From Leucogyrophana mollusca (taxonomy: Eukaryota > Basidiomycota > Agaricomycetes > Boletales), in the NCBI GenBank assembly GCA_021014945.1, contig MU266656.1, positions 1 through 25,673 on the forward strand: 25,673 nucleotides of DNA, written 5' to 3'. The position numbers were made by a program, and so were the translations under genes. Below the pieces are notes generated by a model that made no database searches, was not told where the DNA came from, and saw only the letters and a list, made by a program, of their open reading frames with translations. This document shows, piece after piece, positions 1 through 8,258 of this stretch. Position 1 is the stretch's first letter. The number at the start of each line of letters is the position of its first letter.

Positions 1-330
1 TCCGGAGTTAGTCCGGAGCTACGGTACAGTTAGTAAAGTAGCAATCCTAAGTAACTATAGACTACTCACCTCAGCCGGTGCCCGGAGTTAGGCAGATAAC
101 GACTGAGGTGCACTACAGTAAAGTAAAACTATATATAGGGCGGAGGTACCGCTCGCTTAGTACTATGGAGAATAGAGCACAATGGAGAAGTGCAACAATA
201 GTGCTCCGCACAATAGTACACTTTACTCCGGACGGTCCGGAGTAGGAGCGCAACTCCTAACTCCGGAGTTGGTCGGACCATGACTCCTGAGCGTCGGAAC
301 GACTCGGAGCTAATGGGTTTTGACAATAAT
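1..330 (+). repeat. Partial 5' LTR and leader of the Gypsy element
   Basis: This stretch lies directly upstream of gag and has no coding content. It carries a TATA-like run (ctatatata) around 129-137, as expected for an LTR promoter. It also has several CCGGA palindromes: 9-bp arms at 225-233/235-243 and a perfect 12-bp palindrome at 259-270, plus copies at 1-18. The exact 3' end of the LTR is not resolved. TGG at 314 is one weak candidate start of the primer binding site, but I could not match it to a tRNA. Confidence 0.45.
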
Positions 331-455
331 CCTAACAGCAAATCACCCCAACGAACCATAGAAAACTGGCGTGGTTAAATCAACCAAGAATAAACGGACG
401 GTTTGCTTCCCGCTCAACCGCGTCCACCCCAAGCTCGACAATCTCGTCGATTCCG

Positions 456-1964
456 TTGTCTCCCATAGACACCCCGGAACAATCACCAGGAACAAATATC
501 ATCGACTTCCCGCTCGTAGACATTCGCGGCGAAGACCAACAACAAGCAATATCAGACCAAGAGTCGTTACGGGGTGCACCATCACCGCTATCATCATCCA
601 GCCAACACAACACCCCACCACCGTCACCGCTTTACGAGTGTGTTAGGCCGCTATTCGGGAAGACACCCCCAACCTCGCCAAACGTGCTACCGGTTGCTTG
701 GGCACAGAGTCAGCCAAAACCGAGAATGCCGGAAGAAACGATCATCTTCTGCGGGGATGGCAATGATGCGGTCAGCCCTCAGGATTTTCTACGATACTTC
801 ATCAGAAGCATGATTGCAGCAGCATGCAACTCAGATGCGAGCAGAGCGGCCAACTTCGAATATTATCTACGTACGGGCTCAGTCGCCGACAGGTGGTTCC
901 AGGGTCTTCCAGCATCGATGAAAACTCTGTGGCCAGACCTAGAAGCAGCGTTTAACAGAAGATGGGAGCCGCAAGTCGTGGTTGAGAAGACGCAGCAGGA
1001 ATTGGAGGAGGAGCTGTCGAACTATAAGTTGGAATCGAAGGACTTGGGGAAAGTGATCAAGGTAGGAGGTTTGGATACGCACACGCACGTCGCGTGGGCG
1101 GCCAACGTCCTACGACTCGCAAAAGACGCAGGAATTGCGGGAGGCAGCAACCTCATCTGGATTGTGCGCAACAATCTACCGCCAGTCCTGAAAGACCTCG
1201 AGGCGGTCAAGCATGCGACGTGGGCGGACTTTGCTAAAGCAGTAACGGAGGCCCCGATTGAGAAGATCAGGGAAGGGGTAGAGAAAGAGCGAGTTCGAGC
1301 GGAGGAGATAGCATTGGTAAAGAGCCGCTTACAAGCTATTGAGAAGCAACAACACGCGACGAAGCAACCAGTCGCTAACTACGACGATCTCACTGCGCAG
1401 ATGCAACGTTTAAATCTAAACAACAATCGCACGCAACCCCCGCCAGCCCGTACCGCACCAGCGCGAAACCAAGGGTTCGAACCAGCGGCAAACCCGGCAG
1501 CAATGCAAGGTGGAGGTAGAGGAAACATTCGCTATCTTAAACAACCCCAACAGCCACCTGCACGGCGAAATGAGCTCACTATCGAGGAAAAACGTGCTAT
1601 GATTGCCCGCACCACTATCCTTACCCATCACGACGACACACCAGCAGGCCGTAATGCATACACAACTCAAATGCAAGATTGGACAACCACGCATGGCGAT
1701 ATCCGAGTAAACGAGAACACGCCATATCCCCTACGTCCGGGGACGGCTATTGTATGCTCCTCGGAGTGTTTCCGATGCGGAGGGCATGGACACCAGTCGA
1801 GAGAGTGTCGCGTGCCAGAGGAGTCTCGCCTACCGCAAAGGGAGAGTGCATGGAGAGCCATCTGCTATACGATGCTTGGACCAATGAATCGGGGACAGGC
1901 AGAACAAGTCATGGTAGTATTTGCAGAATACGAGGACGAACAGGGAAATGGGGAGGGGTTGTAG
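456..1964 (+). CDS. gag: Gag polyprotein of Ty3/Gypsy element
   Basis: This is the structural capsid/nucleocapsid protein that would form the virus-like particle. The N-terminal part is rich in Ser, Thr and Pro. The middle is a helical capsid-like region with the retrotransposon-gag feel (WFQGLP, then WPDLEAAFNRRW). Charged coiled-coil-like sequence follows, and near the C-terminus is a CCHC zinc knuckle (CFRCGGHGHQSRECR, Cx2Cx4Hx4C). The frame is open from 336 to the TAG at 1962-1964. The codon at 456 is TTG, and the first in-frame ATG is only at 726, which would remove the Ser/Pro-rich leader. The original ATG may therefore be lost or supplied differently. Its end overlaps the pol frame and carries a frameshift signal. 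Confidence 0.85.
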   Translation: MSPIDTPEQSPGTNIIDFPLVDIRGEDQQQAISDQESLRGAPSPLSSSSQHNTPPPSPLYECVRPLFGKTPPTSPNVLPVAWAQSQPKPRMPEETIIFCGDGNDAVSPQDFLRYFIRSMIAAACNSDASRAANFEYYLRTGSVADRWFQGLPASMKTLWPDLEAAFNRRWEPQVVVEKTQQELEEELSNYKLESKDLGKVIKVGGLDTHTHVAWAANVLRLAKDAGIAGGSNLIWIVRNNLPPVLKDLEAVKHATWADFAKAVTEAPIEKIREGVEKERVRAEEIALVKSRLQAIEKQQHATKQPVANYDDLTAQMQRLNLNNNRTQPPPARTAPARNQGFEPAANPAAMQGGGRGNIRYLKQPQQPPARRNELTIEEKRAMIARTTILTHHDDTPAGRNAYTTQMQDWTTTHGDIRVNENTPYPLRPGTAIVCSSECFRCGGHGHQSRECRVPEESRLPQRESAWRAICYTMLGPMNRGQAEQVMVVFAEYEDEQGNGEGL

Positions 1965-1989
1965 GTGTTGAGGACCACCGAGCAACCCC
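1943..1989 (+). promoter_or_regulatory. Programmed -1 ribosomal frameshift signal, gag to pol
   Basis: The heptamer GGGAAAT at 1943-1949 sits in the gag frame as G GGA AAT, the X XXY YYZ arrangement for -1 slippage. After a 5-nt spacer, GGGGTTG (1955-1961) can pair with CAACCCC (1983-1989), and inside it GGTG (1964-1967) can pair with CACC (1976-1979), leaving an 8-nt loop. The gag stop TAG at 1962-1964 is inside the structure. Slippage moves the ribosome from the frame of 456 into the frame of the protease and RT, which is exactly the shift required. Confidence 0.7.
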
Positions 1990-2698
1990 CGAACATATAG
2001 TACCTCAGTCGAAAGGACAGACGGTATTCGTGCGTAAGGAGGCAGCGCACGAAGACAACGAAGCATGTCGCCAGATTACAGTGTCGCATACAGAACTACC
2101 ACCTGTATCTCAAGAGTCTCAATTGGACATCATTGACCTGTACTCGGCGATCGACGAAAGCAAAACAAAGTCACTCAGTCCAAGCACATGCAAACCATTT
2201 CTGCAATGCATCGAGTTAGCGGGGCCGAAAGGCGAAGTCGTACGGGTCAAGGCCCTGTTCGACGATGGAGCCATGGTTGGAGCCATGTGCTCTACGGTAT
2301 TCCACAAAGTGAAACACCGGTTAGGTGGCTGGCAACCATCCACGCGAAAACTGCGAATGGCAAATGGCACGGTCATTCGGTCCAAGGCGATCTGGCATGG
2401 GGAGATCACCATAGGACAAGTTCAAGCGAAGGGCCATTTTGAGGTCTTCAACAGTGGCGGGGGCTGGCAATTTCTCTTCGGAAAACCGCTACTGCAAGCG
2501 TTCAAAGCAGTTCACGAGTACGAAACAGACGTAGTGCACATATCCAACGCCAGCGTCACAAATACGCTACGAAATCGTTCTCGTGCGACAGCGGCAACGG
2601 TCGAAGACCAAAATAAACCAAAAGGCATCCGCCTCACAGAGAATGTGAAATTGCGTAGAATGAAAATGGGGGGACTTGCACAACCCCCCTCGAGGTGA
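1943..2698 (+). pseudogene. pol: Pol, N-terminal segment: aspartic protease
   Basis: This is the start of pol in the -1 frame relative to gag; that frame is open from 1679, but only the part after the frameshift site is meaningful. The retropepsin-like core begins with ALFDDGAMVGAM, with DDGA at 2261-2272, where retropepsins usually have D-S/T-G-A. A hydrophobic strand and a FLFGKPLLQ segment follow, fitting the I-x-G-x-x-L flap end of retropepsins. The frame ends at TGA 2696-2698, yet the same frame is open again immediately after it and runs into RT, so this is one polyprotein with a premature stop. Confidence 0.75.
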
Positions 2699-2746
2699 GT
2701 CTCGAACTCACTGGGAATCGTAACCCAAGAACGTGCTAACCAACCC

Positions 2747-4324
2747 ATGAATGGGGCAGCAGCAGACGGAAACGAGAACGTTCAGAACGAGAAACAAGGA
2801 GGAATGGAAGAGAAGGTGGAGGAAATAGAAAGCCCGCAAATATTAGCGGAGGCGCAGGAAAAATCACAGGGGGACTCGCCAGCCCCCTTCAGGGCAGTAA
2901 CAGAAACCCAATCATTGCAAGGGAACGAGCACAGGGCTGACACAATCAACATAGACGCGCAAGGACGTCAACGAGCACTGTACTCAAGACACGTACAAGC
3001 TATTGCGCGAATCAGAAGCAAGTCGGTAATCAGTGGGAGCACGTACGCAAGACGCAAACCGGCTCTAGTGATAGGGGAGAGAAGATGGGTTCAGAGGAAA
3101 AGACGTGAATATAAACAGAGGACACGCACAACCGTAGTGGGGAGCACATCACTCCCCTCGAGGGAAGTCACGCTCACATCACCATCGTCACGGAAAGGAT
3201 CCAATATTGACCACATTGAACCTTCATCACATGCAGCTGGATGCGTTGACGAAACGGATCATACGGACGAAGTGGAGCACGACCACGGTGATCACTCAAA
3301 TACCAAATCCCCAACGGAACACTCAATCTGCGCAATATATGCCTTGAACGAAGAGGACTTAGACGACTCATTCGAACCATACACGGGGGAAATACCATCA
3401 GATCTTCCTATCCAAGACGCGTCTATATTCACCCGTCACAAGGACCCGTTTAATGATGCACGAGTAGCATACATCAAGGCACAAGTCACCATAGGTCAGG
3501 GCGATCCCTCGAATCTCTCACCAGAAGAGAGAAAGTGCGGCGAGGACTTAGTGGCCGAATACGCGGATATATTCGCATGTTCTCTACTAGAGGTCAAGCA
3601 GGTGCCGGGGGCACAACACAAGCTTAATATCCCACCAGATGCGAAGTTCAACTTACGCGTGCATCAGCGGGCACTATCACCGCCCCAGATGAAATTTTAT
3701 CACGGCAAAGTCAACGAGATGCATAAAGCTGACCTAATCGAACGAACAGGACCAGCGGATGTCAAAGCAGTCGCACCCACCGTATTAGCTCAGAAAGCGC
3801 ATGAGCACGGAGGACTTACGTTGCAAGAGCTACAGCAGCGCGTAAACGAACAGTGCGTAGCAGAAGGTCAGCTCCCAGCGTTCGAAGTTCGACCAAGAAC
3901 GGCAGACGCAGAGGAAAAGTCGAACTCACAGAACGACATACCGCAGAAATGGTGGATATGTCAGAATTTTGGAGAGGTCAACAAAGTGACGGAGATCGTG
4001 CCAATGCCCCAGGGGGACATACGTGCAAAGCAACAACGGCTGAGCGGACACAAATACGTGACGGTATTTGATGTCGCAGCGGGCTTCTATGCAGTCGAAA
4101 TTCCAGAGGAGTCATGGCCGTACACAGCGTTTTATGTGGAAGGACGAGGTTACTTCCGTTATAAACGTATGCCGATGGGACTGACGGGAGCGCCATCTAC
4201 GTTTGCAGACATAACAGCGACACACTTGGGAGATCTCCTAGCAGACGGCACAGTGGAATTGTTCGTCGACGATGGAGGCTGTTCAGCTGACACGTTCGAA
4301 GAGATGACAGGCAAAATCAGGTGA
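2747..4324 (+). pseudogene. pol: Pol, middle segment: linker and reverse transcriptase
   Basis: This segment is in the same frame as the protease. The first 200 or so residues are a charged, poorly conserved linker. The RT palm and fingers follow: a segment with QNFGEVNKVTE, then TVFDVAAGFYAVEI (catalytic Asp of motif A), YKRMPMGLTGAPSTFAD (motif B) and LFVDDGG (the [YF]xDD box of motif C, near 4261). The first ATG is at 2747, but the frame is open right from 2699, so this ATG is not a natural gene start. TGA at 4322-4324 cuts the RT just after the catalytic box. The RT thumb (CRESHLSLNPSKC and onwards) continues in frame behind it, so the stop is a point lesion. Confidence 0.85.
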
Positions 4325-6649
4325 ATATTCCAGCGATGCAGAGAAAGCCATCTCTCACTCAACCCCAGCAAATGCCGACTCTATCAAAGGGAAACCAACT
4401 TCGCAGGGGCAACAGTAGGGCCCGAAGGAGTCCAACCAGACCTCGCGAAGCTTACGGCGATCGTAGAATGGAAACAGCCCGAAGATGGACTTAATCTAGC
4501 ATCATTTCTGGGACTGACAGGCCACTACCGGGACTTGATACAAGGCTACGCCAAGAAGGAAGGACCTCTACGAGACCTCGTCAAGGCAGCGCCTCTACCA
4601 GTGCCATATACGAAGGCGGTATATCGTCGAGTCATGCGGAATCACAAGTTAGCCACGCACTGGACTGAGGAACATACCAAGGCCTTCCTGGAACTCAAAG
4701 TCGCACTCACGTCAGGACCAGTTCTGCAAGCACCGCAGTACGATGGATCAAATTTTGTCTTAACCACGGACGGATGTATGGAAGGATTCGCGGCAGTTCT
4801 ATCGCAAAGAAAGCGCACCCAGACGCCTTCGGGGAAATGGGTTGAAAGTCTGCGCCCAATAGGATTTGTGTCAAAGCGCACATCTCGAGCGGAGCAGAAG
4901 TACAAGCCGTTTTTACTCGAATTCGCTGCCCTCAAATTTGCACTAGATAAGTTCTCAGATATAGTCTGGGGATTTCCAATCGAAATCGAAACTGACTGTA
5001 AGGCGCTCAAAGACGTACTACTCAGCAATACCTTAAATGTGGTACACGCGAGGTGGCGGGACGGCATTCTAGCGCATTACATTGTCGACGTAAGACATGT
5101 ACCAGGTAAACTTAATGTGGTTGCAGACGGGCTGAGTCGCCAATGGGACGGGCGCGAAAGAGACACTGGAGAAAGGGATGGCAGCGAGTGGACAGTTAGT
5201 GAGGACTGGGAAGCGAGAACAGGACTCGTAAACGACATCCTACTGGTGACACCCATCAACAAGCGCGAACAATCCGAACTACGAGAACGGTTCATGGAGG
5301 AACCTCTCTTCCTCGAAGTCATCGATGCGCTAATGCAAATCGACAAAGCAGCGTCGGTAAAGGATCGCAAACGCGCACGGCATCGCGCATCGCAATACAT
5401 GATTGATGACGGGAAGCTATGGCGCCTTAAAGGCGGCACGGCAATTCGGGCACGAAGCCGAGTTGAGTGCGTCACACAAACGGAGGCGAGACAATGGGCA
5501 GCTAGGCAGCACGCAGAAGGCGGCCATTGGGGTAGAGACGCGATAAAAATAGCTCTCATGGACAGAATCTACAGTCCCAAACTCGACGCATCCATTATAG
5601 CAGCAATAAGCAATTGCACGAAGTGCAAAAACTTTGGCGCAACACACCTTCACTCCCTTTTGGAACCCGTCACGCGCCGACATCCCTTCGAACTCCTCGT
5701 CAGAGATTACCTCACCATGCCTATGGGCAAAGGCGGATACCACACACTCGGCATATATCTCGACACATTCTCACAGCATGTATGGACGTTCAGATACAAA
5801 ACGGCAGGGACGGGGAAGACCACGATCGATAGTCTCTCTCAGATATACCGCAATTTCCACCCGGCGGAAACGTTCATGTCGGACGGAGGAAAACATTTCA
5901 ACAACAATGCGGTCCGAGAATTCTGTGCCAAATGGAAATCGAAAACGCACGTAGTTGCCGCGTACTCCCCATGGATCAATGGGTTAGTCGAGGGCACAAA
6001 CAAAATTCTCCTTCACGTTCTTAAACACTTATGCGCACCAAATCTTGGGGATGACGAATACAACGCTATCACATGGGACACGCTACCGCGCGCATGGACA
6101 GACCACCTAGACGACGCCATCACAGCACTCAATAATCGCATTCTACCAGCACTTAAGTTCACACCCAAAGAACTCTTGCTAGGTCTCGTCGTAAACACCC
6201 CACGCACAAGCATTATCGAAAGCTCTTCGATAGTAAAGCCAGTGGATGCCGCCACACACATGGCTTATGTGGCGCAACAACGCCTCGATGGATATGATTC
6301 CATCGTAAAACACGCTCTGAAACGGAAGGACGCGTTCGATCGACGTGTCCTCCGCTCTCAACCCGGTGAAGTCATTTTCTCCATTGGTCAATTGGTCCAG
6401 GTTCATCGAAGTGATCTAGAGTACACATTCAAAGCCGAATGCAAATTAGTGCCAAAGTGGTCTATCCCGCATCGCGTCACGGAGAGATTGGTCAATTCGT
6501 ACAAACTTGCCACGCTCAAAGGCGCCGATATACCGGGAGAGTTCAGTGCTAGACGTCTCAGAGCATTCATACCGGCACCGGGTACAAAATTGGACATCGA
6601 GCAACGGGCGTTCGAAAACAACGCCTCATCCGAGGAGAAGGAGGAATAA
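4325..6649 (+). pseudogene. pol: Pol, C-terminal segment: RT thumb, RNase H, integrase
   Basis: This segment continues the same frame without interruption to TAA at 6647-6649. The RT thumb and connection come first (FLGLTGHYRDLI). RNase H follows, with LTTDGCMEGFAAVL, the ETDCKAL acidic site and VADGLSR. The integrase has a zinc-binding HHCC module (H-x4-H, then CTKC about 35 residues later) and a DDE core: VRDYL, MSDGGKHFNNNA and NGLVEGTN. The C-terminal part (KLVPKWSIPHRV, then NSYKLATLKG) resembles the GPY/F module, and no chromodomain is present. Without readthrough of the upstream TGA codons this part could not be made as part of pol. Confidence 0.88.
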
Positions 6650-6900
6650 GTGCCCCAGTATATCACACATTTGTTTCTCAATTTTCATTCTTTTCACTTT
6701 CAATGGCTTTGTCCTTTCACACAGTTCTTTTCGATTCATCTTATAGGATTTCATACATCTCACTGGTTCTCAAACGGACACTTCGATTCGTCGTATCCCT
6801 TTCATTTCTTTGGCTTCACTTCTTTGGTTCGCATTTTTGTTGTTCACGGTTCTTTCATGGGTCCAGACGACGAGGACGCCGTCGTTTTTTTTTAGGGGGA
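6650..6900 (+). other. Gypsy 3' untranslated region with candidate polypurine tract
   Basis: The stretch is T- and pyrimidine-rich and has no supported gene; open frames here are short and Phe/Ser-rich because of base composition. It ends in a T run followed by AGGGGGA (6894-6900), which has the form and position of a plus-strand primer tract just before a 3' LTR. Confidence 0.45.
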
Positions 6901-7127
6901 CTCCAGACCACAGCCACGCAGGAGAGGGGCATTTGCCCGTGTTTGGAGTGCTTAGTCAGCACGTAGAGTAGTTCCGCATGCAGACCTGTAGTAGGACATC
7001 ATCATCGATCCACTCTTTGCTTGACCATCGTCCCACCCGACCACTCCACTGTCGCTACTGTTTACTTGCGCCAGTCCTGTCCGCCCATTAGACAAGTTGC
7101 CTCACTCACTCATTTTGGTGAAACAGC

Positions 7128-7630
7128 TGAATTGGAGACGGTACACGCCGTTGTGTACCAGTGTACGCATCTTTGCTGAACCGTGGACGTTTTCTACGGT
7201 TCTTATGTGCATTCTCACAGTGATCGTCCGCCACAACATTCAAGGACGACCCCGCGCTGAGATTGATGTAGTTGTGGGAAGAGATGCGCTCCCCAGCTTG
7301 AAGCATCGACCCTCGCTTCCATACGTCGAGACCATCCTACGCGAAGCCATAAAATCCAGCCGCACCTATGGGTATGTAATTTCGTCCCTTTATGTCCACG
7401 TCCACGTCCATGGTGGTGCTAAATGTGTGGCAACGTCAGCTTTCATGCTTCGTCATTACTTTCTCGCTCATGAATTCTATATCAGGATGATGTCTCGGCG
7501 TTCGTCCGACCCCGATGCTGCCCGGTTTGACCCCGAGCGATACTTGCTGTCAGACAGGCAGCTCTCATCTGGTGTTAATAGTGTTGTTGTCTTTGGTCCT
7601 GGTGCAGAGCACGGTGAGTCTAGCTCATAA
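7128..7630 (+). pseudogene. Cytochrome P450 remnant, block A
   Basis: Translation from about 7230 gives a recognisable P450 K-helix region (RPRAEIDVVVGRD, then RPSLPYVETILREAI). After a GTATGT donor near 7371, a second piece at about 7487-7618 contains DPDAARFDPERYL, the segment before the heme loop, then FGPGAEHGE. The conserved ExxR is lost (EAIK), and the heme loop has lost its Arg and Cys (family pattern FGxGxRxC). The N-terminal two thirds of a P450 are missing. It is a dead fragment of a heme monooxygenase gene, shared with the block B copy. Confidence 0.65.
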
Positions 7631-8258
7631 TGCCACTGCACGGCTGTTAAATGTAGAACTTTGATGGCCCAGGCAGATTTTTCGCTGAAGGATCGATGCG
7701 GGTTGCCGTCGTGACGACGCCGTCAAGCCCACGGAGTGTGCTCGGTCCCCCCGCTGCCCTAGCGACTCCACTGCTCACCACCGACCTGCCATGTATACAG
7801 CTATCCGTCTCGCAAGAAATCGGCTCTCTCGCACCCGCAAGACAGGCACGGCACCCCTCCCACACGAAAGCGTGAAGTGTTCGTGTAGAGAGGACGCTTT
7901 ATTCAGCTCCTCCACTGCTCTCGCGACTACAACCAGTACCTTTCATCATTTCTAGGAACATAAACGACCACCACAAGATCGGGGGACGAGTTGAGATTAG
8001 TTAAAGTATCAGTGACAGGGCTGTGGGAACATGGTACGAGGTTGAGGTATATAGACAGATGTAGCAACTAGCAGTGCAGACACCTGAGCACTCTGATGCC
8101 TCCAAAAGCGTGAAAGACTGAGGATGGAGCGTGAAGTGACGACCATGCATGTGATACGTGACGTGATTTTTGCTTGACGTGGACGGCAGCACGGATTTCA
8201 CAATACTAGACCCGAGATAAGAGCTCCACTGCATAGAGAAAAGGGGGACTCGACTCAC
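7631..8258. other. Gap between P450 remnant and WD40 gene A
   Basis: This stretch is conserved in block B (about 16310-16949) but has no frame I can support. On the reverse strand an open frame of 85 codons (8258-8001) lies just downstream of the WD40 stop; its counterpart in block B is not open in the same frame, so it is probably 3' untranslated sequence. Confidence 0.4.

Larger units (their letters stand above)
1..6900 (+). mobile_element. Ty3/Gypsy LTR retrotransposon, degenerate, 3' LTR not seen
   Basis: The domain order is gag, protease, reverse transcriptase, RNase H, integrase, which is the Ty3/Gypsy (Metaviridae-type) order; Copia has integrase before RT. Gag is in one frame and all pol domains share the -1 frame. 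Pol is interrupted only by TGA at 2696-2698 and 4322-4324. There is no chromodomain after the integrase. A purine run at 6894-6900 is a candidate polypurine tract, but sequence resembling positions 1-330 does not recur downstream, so the 3' LTR is absent or truncated. The left boundary lies outside the window or at its first base. The element is probably immobile, although its frames are well preserved, which suggests a fairly recent insertion. Confidence 0.9.

Noticed and set aside
2695..2759. Perfect-looking intron in pol (GTGAGT donor, GTGCTAAC branch site, CAG acceptor) that would remove the first TGA.
   Set aside because: It is 65 nt long, so splicing leaves the RT frame, and I found no nearby acceptor that restores it. 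The frame on both sides is already continuous through the TGA.
5077..5559. 160-codon reverse frame inside pol.
   Set aside because: It lies opposite the RNase H/integrase region, has Ser/Arg-rich low complexity and no domain.
6650..6966. Phe/Ser-rich small + frames after the integrase, possibly an envelope-like gene.
   Set aside because: They result from a T-rich 3' untranslated stretch in several frames at once, with no signal peptide, cysteine pattern or other support.
8001..8258. 85-codon reverse frame as an eighth exon of WD40 gene A, with an intron GTGAGTCGAG...TGCAG.
   Set aside because: The in-frame TAG precedes the donor in both paralogs, and the block B counterpart of this frame stops early.
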